Below, one piece after another: positions 30,446 through 40,618 of a stretch of DNA of 64,000 nt. The notes beneath the pieces are model-generated. The model made no database searches. It saw only the letters and a list, made by a program, of their open reading frames with translations, and was not told where the DNA came from. The DNA comes from Branchiostoma floridae (taxonomy: Eukaryota; Chordata; Leptocardii; Amphioxiformes; Branchiostomatidae), in NCBI RefSeq assembly GCF_000003815.2, contig NC_049996.1, positions 10,035,844-10,099,843 on the forward strand, given 5' to 3'. Both the position numbers and the translations under genes were made by a program. Position 1 is the stretch's first letter. The number at the start of each line of letters is the position of its first letter.

Positions 30446-32831
30446 ATGGCGTCAAGCAACATGGCGTCCGGAAGGTCAAAGACGCTAGATTGCCTATACC
30501 TGTTACACCTCACCCTAGTATTAAGCCTGGGTGCTGGCACGGTCAAGAGCGCCGCAACTCGCTGCCCCGAATTCTGCCACTGTGAGGCTGATGAGGACGG
30601 ACAGATCGTATCTTGCATCGGGTATGATCTGAAGAACATCCCGAAAGGACTACCAGTGGACACCGTACAACTGAATATACGGAACAACGATATAGAAATC
30701 CTAGACTTGAACGATTTAAAGCCCCTTTTGCGACTGCAAGGGCTGGACGTCTCCGAGAACAATATCAAGGCCATACAAGGAACATTTGAAGACTTTCCCA
30801 AGCTAACACAGGTCCAGCTTTACGACAATAAGTTGACAACTTTGTCGCCAGACACGTTCGGCAAGGCTGCTACACGGATGCACTATGTGTCACTGTTCAA
30901 CAACCCATGGAACTGTGACTGTAACTTGGTATGGGTGAAAACACAGATAGACTCTGAGAATTCTTCCTTGTCTTCCCAAGGAGTGAAATGTGAGACACCA
31001 GAAGACTTACATGGTAACTACACCGCAGACATTGATGTGGACAAGCTAGTGTGTAAACAGACGCAAGGTCTGTCCCAACTTCAGATGATACTAATATCAT
31101 CTATATTGCCAGTAGTTGTCCTTGCCATCATAATAGTTACTGTAATATCCTGTTATTACAAACGCCGTAAGCAATGACGTCAAGCTCTGACACGTGCCCA
31201 GCTTGATACAGGACCTGTAGGTTCACCGCACAATCAACCGCTACTCCAGCCTGACGGTCAAGCACATCCAGTCGAGATACCACAGCTTCCACCAGCACCT
31301 GGAAGGCAACCTGGTCTAGATCTGGAGAACCGTGAGCGACAACAGAATAATGATGACCTTGTTGTCCCTGTCAGGGCCGACGATAGGATTGCCTGTGCAC
31401 CAAATGCTCCTGATAGTAAGTCACATATTCCTTATGTGTCTATTCATTATGTATGTAGTAATCCAGTACTTAGTACTAGTAATTGATCATGCTTCCTGTG
31501 TCATAAGTCTGATGACAAATATAATGGCACATAGATAAGACAGAATATGATGGACGTCTGGAAGCAAGTCTGTTGTCAATCCATAGACAAATGGAATAGC
31601 AATAATGAAGAGTTAACTCTTTGTCAGCTTTTTTATTTTTTATTGTTCCTACCTATCTATATGTCATGATAGGAAAATATAATCAATGTCACAGCTAAAC
31701 TGATCATTTGGGGCTACAGTCGCGACCAAGATATTGTGGATATTTAAATGATCACATACATGTAGTAATGTCTGTTTACCCCACAACAGTAGAGACAACA
31801 CCAACATTCGTCTCACTGGGATGTGTGCCAACAAGCACTACAATCACACTGGAGTGGCGTTTCCAAGGTGACCGCCAACCGGACTCCTGCGAGTTGCATC
31901 ACGGGAGGGATTGGATTAAAGGCATTCGGAGGGACGAAAACGGACCCTGGAGGTACACAGTGAACGTCATGCCGGACACAGAGCACAGTTTCCAAGTCAG
32001 AGGCATATTTGATCGACAAGAAGGACGAGTCAGTGAAATCATCCAACTGCAAACCCTTCTTACAGGTAAAACCATTCACGAGTATCAAAATAAATCTAAT
32101 ACAAAACTAGGACACACACACACACACAAATACCTCCATTTTTCATGGAGGTAAAAGTGGAATAAACTCTTTTTATGTAACAGTATTTCTTCTGACTTTA
32201 TGTTTATCTTGCCCAAGGTAGTAGCACAAATCTTCCTTTAAGTGGTTATTTTTATCTTTAGGCTGAAATTATGCTAAAACTGAGTTACGATGTAAATCAT
32301 ATACTCCTCCTATTTTCAGACAACTTACAGAAAGAATGCGAAGACGGTTGCACGGCCAGACAGTTCCTTAAAGACTTCTGCATAATAGGCGACAAGACCT
32401 ACAAAGACTGGATGGAAAAACTTTGCAAAACGTTAGAAGGGACATGGGGGTTGACCGGCTGGTTACTAGACCGTGACTCAGATCCAGGCACATTCAAGCT
32501 GGAAAACCTCGAGTGGCAAAAGCTGAATTGTAAGAAAGTCATTTTAGTTTTTGGCGAGAGTTCCGACAAAACGTTGTATGAAGAAATGAATCTACAGACA
32601 GCTTTAATTGGGTTTCTCAAAGACACCAAGCAAGGAGGGGAACAACGGCTGATACCGATCAAAATGTCGTCTACAGTGGAGCTTCCTTCATACATGTCTG
32701 CTTTGGAGGAGCTTACTTTTGAAAATAACAAATACTTCTGGAAGCGGTTGATCACAGGACTTACAGATAAGCATATTTGTGTGATGGATAATAAAAATGG
32801 TGAAGTAAAGACCGTAAGCTCTTCTGTATAA
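30446..32831 (+). CDS. LRR-TM-FN3-TIR receptor with internal stop or alternative donor
   Basis: Exon 1 starts at 30446 (signal peptide around CLYLLHLTLVLSLGAG) and encodes LRRNT (CPEFCHC), LRRs, LRRCT (FNNPWNCDC) and a membrane span (ILPVVVLAIIIVTVISCYY). A TGA at 31175-31177 follows KRRKQ. A donor GTAAGC at 31167, eight bases before that TGA, is phase 1 and joins in frame to the FN3-like exon 31790-32065, which joins in frame to the TIR exon 32320-32831. That product is 502 residues. Reading through exon 1 gives a 243-residue receptor without signalling tail. The same frame stays open after the TGA to a second phase 1 donor at 31416 (Pro- and Gln-rich). The TIR has RDSDPG in the BB-loop position, KKVILVFGE, LIPIKM and YFWKRLI. 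The FN3-like unit lies on the cytosolic side. AATAAA is at 33680-33685. Confidence 0.8.
32132..32152. repeat. Short hairpin ACCTCCAT/ATGGAGGT with adjacent (CA)n
   Basis: Inverted arms of eight bases in the intron before the TIR exon, next to a CA run at about 32112-32128. The same arms mark the repeat at 28681. Confidence 0.6.
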
Positions 32832-33956
32832 CCTTGAAGCCATTGTATACAAGTATGCCAACTTATCACTGTGTGACAACAACTAGAAGAAAAGTTTGTA
32901 AATGCAAGCCGTGATGTACCTTTTATGATACAGTAATTCTTTTTAGTATGTGAGGTACCGGTATGCTTCCGATGTTTTCATGAAAGTCGTGTGCCAGATA
33001 TATGAACTTTTACATGTTCTGAAATTAGTTGCTTGTAAAATGTCACAAATTGCATGATGCTAACTCTTTGTGTAGAATTTAGGAATGCTTTCTTTTGATA
33101 ATATGTCTTGAGATCTTAAGTGTGGGTTTGTCATTTTAAAGAACAATGTTTTGCACCAGGACTGCAGTCATTCGGTGTGATATAATAGAAGCTTTGATAT
33201 TGTTTGTTTTGAACTGAGTAAGGAATGGAGGAAAAGGTCAGTTTGTTGATACCTCATTTGCTACACACAATGGGGTAAATATGGTAGCCATGGTAGTCTT
33301 ACTTGATATTCAGTACGAGTGTTCCGTCCATTGTAATTGAATTAAGCTCAGATCTAGTGAGTTCAGTATAACTAAATAATAGGCGTTCCCTGATAGGCAG
33401 AGTTTGATGACTGTGAGGTCAGCCAGATAATTGTTTAGACTAACCTTTACAGACGTGTTTCTATAATTACTGGTACCACCTAGAGCTAAATATAGGTGTT
33501 TACCAAGATCTGTGCTATGATAACAGAAGATGTAAACATCAGTCTAAGGCTCTAAGCATTAGGCTGAAAGTCGTGTAGTCTACATGTACGAGTCTGTGTG
33601 CAGAAATCAAAAACAGATGACAAATTCAAATGTTATGAGCAAGTACAGCGTACCTTTGTCTTTATTAAGATCACAGCAAAATAAACCTGAGCTTATTCAC
33701 ATGTACTCATAATTTTTTCAGTAAGACATTTAAGTAGTAGTTATTGAAATACTTGGAAATACAGTTTTCATTCATATGGGACGCTACATCAAACTCTAAA
33801 TAAATAACCACAAATTGTCCATAAATAATTCCATTTGAGGTAGATAAATGAGAACANNNNNNNNNNNNNNNNNNNNNNNNNNNNNNNNNNNNNNNNNNNN
33901 NNNNNNNNNNNNNNNNNNNNNNNNNNNNNNNNNNNNNNNNNNNNNNNNNNNNNNNN
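32832..33956. other. Spacer: 3' UTR of LRR-FN3-TIR gene and assembly gap
   Basis: Non-coding sequence with AATAAA at 33680-33685, then the 100-N gap at 33857-33956. The bases just left of the gap do not encode LRRs on either strand. Confidence 0.5.
33857..33956. other. Assembly gap (100 N, probably of unknown true size)
   Basis: Exactly 100 N, the usual placeholder for an unsized gap. It removes everything after the LRRNT of the gene at 33957-34128. Confidence 0.95.
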
Positions 33957-34128
33957 GGTAGACGGCACGACGAGGTATGTCCTCGGGTATCTCCGTGAGC
34001 CCCATCCCACCACAGGCCACTACCATCTCCCCGTACAGGGATACCGTACACTTACAGGCTGACGGACAGGCCTGAACAGTAACAGCCGTCATGGTCATAG
34101 ACAGGAGGAAAATGTCTCTTAATGTCAT
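33957..34128 (-). CDS. 5' fragment of an LRR receptor gene (rest lost in gap)
   Basis: From ATG at 34128 leftward: signal peptide ([20 protein letters not shown]), an LRRNT (CPSACKC, later [10 protein letters not shown]) and the start of the first LRR (LTEIPEDIP). It then runs into the gap. YGEMVV with ACGG matches the LRRNT of the short-tailed genes at 12134 and 39761 (YGEIVVSCGG, HGEMTVTCGG) better than that of the TIR genes. An acceptor (CTTTACAG on the - strand) lies about 40 bases upstream of the ATG. Type of tail unknown. Confidence 0.75.
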
Positions 34129-37061
34129 CGCTGGTGTTTTCTTTATCCGTTCACTGTACGATCTGTAAAGATGAAAAAAATATAAGAATACACGTATGTA
34201 GAGTGGGGAGGGGGTAATATTATAGGTCCTGTGTCCACCAGCATTTAGATTTATAACAGAATTGACAAGGAATATTCTGTGTCAAATTTTCGAAAATAAA
34301 CCTTTAGCCATACCTCATAACGGCAGGTTACTTCGGTGCGCTACAATTTTCTTTATTTTCTCCTAAAAACTACTACTTCAATACAATGAATTTTGAATTG
34401 AGTGCCCGTTTTCGAATATATAATATTCCTATAGACAAGCTTTTAAAAGACACAGAAATTCTTGACATAAAAAAGAGACGACGTAATTATACACAAGATG
34501 ACAAAGTTAGGATTCGTTGTTTGACTAAATTTTAAGCTAACCAACACTTGGTAAATGTGCGTTCTAACGAAGTCCCCCTTAATGAGGCCACGTGCTATTT
34601 TTTTCACGTGTGCCTCAAGACATTCCCCGTGTCTTTTAAGGATTCAATTTTAAGGAGTCAAAAACACAACAGAAAAAGTCATGTTGCCCTACCTTTTTAT
34701 CAGACGTAAATCCGTTTGATTTCTTGTCTCGCAGCAGAAGAGATTTTTTCTGACCACACGTGGGGTGCCTCTGTCTGTAAATGCCGCTTCCTACGAGCAC
34801 ATGTCCTTTATATGCTGTCCTACAAATATTTACCTGTTGCCAGGTAGGATAGGGTTACATCTTGAACAAAGGGGTTTTCCCGCGTGGAAAAGAACTGATC
34901 ACGGTTGCATCATGCTGCACATTGTGTTACGGCATGGTGGATCATTACGTTTGAAACCGTCGATGGCAATCCTGTCTAGTCACGGTGATATGATTGTATG
35001 ATAATCTAGTGTAGTCATTATGATAATCCAGTATAATCACATGGAATCTAGGGTATCTCCTTAGTGTTGACAGGCCACGACGTTTGAGAGTACCTACACT
35101 GCTTTTAAAAGAGCAATGCTGGTTTATTTTGATAATAAAGTATATGCCCATGGTGCTGTCCAAGATACGGAGATACAGACGTCTTAATATCTATGAAACA
35201 AGGCCCACATATATATACGATCTAAACTGTCAGATGTACCCCATATATAGACCTGTAAAAGTGAGGCTTTACGTCTCAAATAACCGAAATACTGTGCACG
35301 ATAAATCATAGACAGCCACATTATAAAGGATGTAATCTTGAACATTTGGTATCATTCTATACCTGTATAAATAGCCTTTGGATCCTACATTTTATGTGAC
35401 TGTTCAAAATATTACAATGAAGTCTCATGGAACCTTATAGAATGCGCCTGGTTTGGCTAAGTCTTAAAAGATTTATTATGTGATCCTTCCGATGTATTAT
35501 TTGCGAGAAGGAAAGGAAGAGATTGTAAGATCAAAGGCGACAGTCTTCTAATTAATACTATCAATGGGCAGTATGTCTTATGAGAACTACATGTATGTGT
35601 TAAGAGTTACTGTATTGGACATGTACTCGGTGTTTGCAGGGTGTATTGTCTTGTAACTGCACCACGTTGTTGACAGTGCTGAAAGACAGTAAACACGGCC
35701 ATTACTAAATTATTCAGAACGGTATCAAATATATTACCTGTCTCGATAATCTCAAGACAGATTGGACACATTGGAGTTTACATACACTCAGTCTTATGCG
35801 CCATATGTTCCACAGTATGACGTTGTACACAGTGCTGGTAGACAGTAAACACAGCCATTGTAAGTGTCGCTAGGACGGTATCGGATGTACATGTTTCACC
35901 TGTCTTTGTGAGCGATGACCTGTAAAGGTCATAGGTAAGAAGTCGGTCATGTGAGAATCACAGGGTGACGATATCGTAACATGTTGCAATAAAAAGTCTG
36001 GAAACTGTTCGGATCTTATCACAGCAGTCGCTGCATCTGGTACAGCTGTGTACTATAGACGCACGCAATCAAACTGTTGAGTGTATTTTTGGCCGTTTTA
36101 CGCCAGAGCTCAGGTGTTAGGTTTACGGTGATCTGAGAACAGCTGGTGTCCTTTAAGATTGCTACGTCATCCGGAATATTTCTTTCGCACCGCCGTGTGA
36201 GGACTGCCGTAAGTAGATTCCAAGAATTCTAAAGAATAATTTGCAAACATATCTGATTTATTTTGGTTTTCGATTGTTATAGAAATGGGGGAGATCTTAG
36301 AAATTAAACAAAACGGAAGGAAACAAATGGTAACTGTCACTGCAACCGGCTGATAGTTCAACTTTGACGTCATCAAGTAAAATGTTAAAATATTTGATAT
36401 ACCTAGCTGTAGATTTAGTCGAAAATTCCCCACAATGAATTAAGGAAATCGAGACAAGAAATGTTGTTTTCAAAATCGATATTTGATTACTCTCTTGTGA
36501 TATTTGATTACTTCCCGGGAGACAATTTTCCATTACGTCACACATGCGGGGGTTCCCCTTTAATTAAGCTGTTCAGTTCGTAACGGAAATCACAGTTCGG
36601 GATGTAAAAATGACTTATAGACGGAATGATGAGCCAAAGGATGCAAACGAAAACGAAAACATGCACAAAGATACATAGATATACGAAGACTAAACGATTT
36701 GCCCAATTTTCAAGGTTGTGCTACCAACGAACAGAAACAGGAAGAGTCTTTGTGACTCAGTCGAACCGCCATTTTCTACATAAAATGGCCTCGTCACTGC
36801 TACCATTTTACCATCTTGCTCTTGCTGGAATTTTTCCAACGAACAAAAATGTAATTTAGCATTATCACAAATCATTATCAATACAGAAGACAACCTTTTC
36901 AGAGCAAGAAAGAGAAGTGTGAACAGTTCCTTATTCTCTGTTTTTCTGTGTATTTCAGATATTGTTGACCTAGGTAAAACCGACACAGACAAGTTCGGGC
37001 AAGTTCTTAACATCACACCTCGGGGCTTCTTCAGATCAGAACGATACATCCATTCCACACA
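34129..37061. other. Long non-coding spacer with local duplication
   Basis: 2.9 kb with no supported gene. A diverged tandem duplication lies at 35664-35745 and 35818-35905 (GACAGTGCTGAAAGACAGTAAACACGG against CACAGTGCTGGTAGACAGTAAACACAG). An acceptor near 36950-36958 (GTATTTCAG) suggests that the next LRR-TIR gene has a leader exon in the last few hundred bases. Confidence 0.4.
35664..35905. repeat. Diverged tandem duplication (about 154-base offset)
   Basis: Both copies contain AGACAGTAAACAC, a GGCCATT or AGCCATT, then ACGGTATC and CACCTGTCT or TACCTGTCT. Non-coding. Confidence 0.6.
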
Positions 37062-38766
37062 ATGACAGGGCTTGGACTGGTGCTCGTCCTGTCTGTACTA
37101 GCAGTTCATACTTCGTTCAGTCAGAACGTGACGGACTGCTCGCCGTGCAGCTGTCAGCCAGATCCCGCCGGGGGAACCAACGTGGACTGCAGCGGGCTGG
37201 GTCTCACCGCGCTACCGACCAACCTTCCCAACGATACGGTGTCCCTCGGCTTCAAATACAACAACCTCACAACATTACACCTGGACGAACTGTGCAAGCT
37301 CAGACTCCTTGAAACTGTGGACTTGTCAAAGAACAAAATATCCTCAATACGCGGATCTTTTCGTTGCTTCGAATATCTTGAGTTTCACTTGTCGAATAAT
37401 TCGTTAGAAACCCTTGACAGAAAAACGTTTGGGTCTTCACTAACACGGTTAAAGCAGGCGTTCTTGTTCAATAACCCATGGAAATGTGACTGCCATTTAC
37501 TATGGTTAAAGTTAGACATGCAGAAATACAAAAACAAGTTTCCACCGAAGGAGGTAAGATGTCAAAGCCCAGAAAGGCTGAAAGGGAAATTGTTGAAGTA
37601 TGTCAGCCCTGAGGACTTTACCTGCCCGTTTCCACTTTGGGGTAAGATATTGATCGGTGTGACCTGTGGACTACCTCTTGTTGGTATAGGAATTGTGTTG
37701 GCTTTTCGGTGGAAAAGGAAAACAGAGGAGAAAAAACGGAAACCGGTTTTCATCAAGGACGGGTGCGTGCCAACAGCCAAATCTCTGATACTAGAATGGA
37801 CTTTTGCAGAGGGTTACAATCCAAGGTCATGCGTTATTTACATCACCGGTGGAATAGTTAAGACTATCACCGTGCCAAACGAGCAATGTATGGATGGGAT
37901 TTGGATATTAGAAGTGACAGAAGGCATAGCGTGTAATACAGAGTACACCGTTCGTGTGTCTGGGGGCTCGGAGACAGACCAGGGACCCTCCAGTGACACT
38001 ATCTGTCTAGTGACCGTTAATCCAGGTAGGACAAGTTTTATACTTTTCTCACTTCTTTTTTTGGCGGGTGTGTGTGGAGTGTGAAGAGAATCATATTTAA
38101 GTTTCCCACTTTTTCTATGCTTATGCAAGAATATAGTATCGCAACATATATAAGCATTGCTGGCTAAAGTATGAAAGAAAACATGACCTCTATGACACAT
38201 TCATGGAGGTAATTAACAAATATCGAACGAAAAAGACCCATAGAATGTACTTTACATCACACACAGGGGTACATGTGGTAGGACAACACGAAGAGCATAC
38301 AGAATACCAGAGGAACTTCTGGATTATAGGTCACGAGGACGACCAAAGCCGAATAGAGAAACTGTGCAAAGCTCTGGAGAAACACCACGACCTAACAGGC
38401 GGGACGGAGTATAGGGACTTCGCGGGTGGTGACAGTGTTTTCGACAACCTAGATAATGCCATCTCCACCTCTAAGATAGTGATTGTTGTGTTAAGCAATA
38501 ACACCAAGGGGGACTGGGTCAAATACCAGATACAAACAGTCCGCCACTGTCTACTGGGCAGTGATAAAGAGGTAGACGGAAGTCAAAGATTGATACCAAT
38601 TAGACTAACATGTTGTCGCATACCGCACTGTTTGCGGACATTAACAACCTTAGATGTGTGGAATAAGTACTTCTGGAGAAACTTGCTGGCTGCTTTTAAC
38701 AAGGATACTTGCAATGATGATAATAGCACGGCTGAAAACATACCACTGGTTCAGAACAATGAATAA
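37062..38766 (+). CDS. LRR-TM-FN3-TIR receptor
   Basis: Exons 37062-38025 and 38267-38766 join in frame to 487 residues. Exon 1: signal peptide (MTGLGLVLVLSVLAVHTSF), LRRNT (CSPCSC), three LRRs, LRRCT (FNNPWKCDC), membrane span (ILIGVTCGLPLVGIGIVLAF), a strongly basic juxtamembrane piece and an FN3-like unit (CVPTAKSLILEWTF to TEYTVRVSGG). Exon 2: TIR domain with FWIIGHEDD, KIVIVVLS, RLIPIRL and YFWRNLL. The BB-loop position reads RDFAGG, without the proline of the paralog at 30446. The order places FN3 inside the cell. The paralog has an intron between TM and FN3; here it is absent, so that intron was gained or lost since duplication. A hairpin repeat sits in the remaining intron (38186-38210). 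Likely an innate immune receptor of TLR type with a very short LRR ectodomain. Confidence 0.85.
38186..38210. repeat. Hairpin repeat ACCTCTATGA/TCATGGAGGT
   Basis: Arms of ten bases with one mismatch in the intron before the TIR exon; third member of the hairpin family at 28688 and 32132. Two TIR genes carry it in the equivalent intron, so it may predate their duplication or have been inserted twice. Confidence 0.55.
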
Positions 38767-39760
38767 CTTGTCTTCTAGCATATTATCATGTACGGCGAAA
38801 GTGAAAGGTACCCAAGTCAGCAGGCAGACACAATGGCGCGCTTTGTGTCGTCATGTTAAAGGTATGCAGATTTGGTACGAAAGTGAAAGTTAATTTGCTA
38901 GGTGCATTTTGCGTGATGCTGCTTGTATTTTACAGATCAAATGTTGCGCTTATTTGTACACTTAGACCATTATTTTCTTCTTCGACATTTTATGTTGTGA
39001 ACAGGGATATCAGTGTCTGTGGTCCAACTGTAGACTACGATTTACAAACTTTAACTTTATCAACTGGAAATGCACGACATTATTCTTATGTTTAATACAC
39101 TTTGTCTGTATATCACGAAAGTTAAAGCCCACATCATTTCAGTGTTATTAGACGCGTAGCTGAACTGAAAACCATTTCCTTCCTGTACACCCTTAACACA
39201 GTTGTGTACATAAAGTATGCAATATGCATTACCTCATTTCTGAAAAAGTTGTACATTACAGATAACCTATTACAATCTTTACCTTACAAATAGATTCTGA
39301 ACCATTTTAAGAGAAAGACAGTGGCATCTATGTAGTACATGAACACACACCTTGCGAAGTCAGTCCTTATACGTACTGTACAAAAATGGAATATACGTCA
39401 ATCGTACAATGTAGACCATACTATCTTGTTAATGTTAACCTAATGTCCATATACAATGGTTGAACAACGCTATTCCTGGTCCCTTGTTTCTCTTATAGCT
39501 AAGGTAGCTTTGTGATATTAATCACTGTGGCAGTTATTAACTTCAAAGTCAACTAGTGGCAGTATCTCTCTTATGACAGCTTTAAGGTAACGTTACAGTA
39601 TTTTGATAAACACAAGCACACAAGACTCTATTGAAAAGGTCCTACCTGCCAGCCCCTACTGACTCTCTTATGATGGCATTTGCAAATTCTTGGCCAATCT
39701 TAGTACAGTATTCATTTACTCCATAGGGGAGTCTAGTTGGTACCATCATGCAGAGCAACT
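38767..39760. other. Spacer between convergent LRR-FN3-TIR (+) and LRR7 (-)
   Basis: 3' UTR sequence with two GAAAGTGAAAG motifs (38797-38807 and 38879-38889). No gene supported. Confidence 0.4.
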
Positions 39761-40618
39761 TTACATGTAAACTTCTCTGCTATCAGAACGTGTGGGAATC
39801 ATCGGCCTTGTCTCAACCTCTGTGCCTGTGTCCTGTTTACCCCTGTGGTACTCTTTACCGATTTTAAACACTATCAGCAAAACAACCAAGACTGCGACTG
39901 CCAATACAAGGATGGTCACGATTGTGGCTCCCCTAGACAGGGGTTTCTGGCTTCCCCTTTCAACACGTGGGTCGTTTTCGGGAGTGGTGGTATCGTCTCC
40001 TTGTTCCGTGTCCACAAATGTGACTTCTGTATCACATTTGAAGTCAGACAGGGGCACGTCTGACACGAAAGACCCATTAAGGTTATCGGGACTGTTACAG
40101 TACACGAGTCGCTCGCTGTAGACGGTTGTGTCGTTTGCGTACTTTTCCGCCAGCCATTTCAGGTGGCAGTCACAGCGCCAGGGGTTGTTGGCGAGGAAGA
40201 CGAAGAACCTTCTTCCGTCTTGGTTTGCCGCGGCAAGAGGGGCTGCAAAGGTTTCCTCAGAGAGAGCTTGTAAGGCATTACCCGAGAGGTCGATGTTGTC
40301 TAGGTGAATAAGATGGCGGAGAGCCCCACGAGAGATTTTGCGGATGTTATTGTTGCTTAGGTCGATACCTTTCAGTTGCTTCAGACCCTTGAAATCGTGG
40401 CTGCCGATCTTTTCCAGGTTGTTGTACTTCAGAACAAGCCAAATTGTAGAATCTGGGATGCCGGCTGGGACTTGGTCGAGGCCTTGGCCGCCACAGGTTA
40501 CCGTCATCTCACCGTGGGAGTCGACACAGTCACACGGGGCCGGGCATTGTGGAAGTTGTTGGGAGAATAGCGGAGTCCACAGCAGCGTGAAAACAAGAAG
40601 CACTTTCTTCCTCCCCAT
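39761..40618 (-). CDS. LRR transmembrane protein with short tail (LRR7)
   Basis: Single coding exon of 285 residues. The first ATG with a signal peptide is at 40618 (MGRKKVLLVFTLLWTPLFS). Order: LRRNT (CPAPCDC), LRRs (YNNLE, NNNIR, GNALQ), LRRCT (ANNPWRCDC), an acidic Thr-rich stalk (about 210-235), a membrane span (TIVTILVLAVAVLVVLLIVF) and a 35-residue tail rich in Lys, Arg, Thr and Glu with no known domain. The layout matches the genes at 79 and 12134, including the RRFFVFLANNPW stretch. The tail ends in REVYM, so the ETLV PDZ-like end of LRR1 is not shared. It runs toward the LRR-FN3-TIR gene on the + strand. Confidence 0.87.
   Translation of the reverse strand: MGRKKVLLVFTLLWTPLFSQQLPQCPAPCDCVDSHGEMTVTCGGQGLDQVPAGIPDSTIWLVLKYNNLEKIGSHDFKGLKQLKGIDLSNNNIRKISRGALRHLIHLDNIDLSGNALQALSEETFAAPLAAANQDGRRFFVFLANNPWRCDCHLKWLAEKYANDTTVYSERLVYCNSPDNLNGSFVSDVPLSDFKCDTEVTFVDTEQGDDTTTPENDPRVERGSQKPLSRGATIVTILVLAVAVLVVLLIVFKIGKEYHRGKQDTGTEVETRPMIPTRSDSREVYM

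Noticed and set aside
31175-31177. TGA as selenocysteine or programmed readthrough
   Set aside because: No selenoprotein context, no TGACTA readthrough motif, and a phase-matched donor just upstream gives a simpler explanation.
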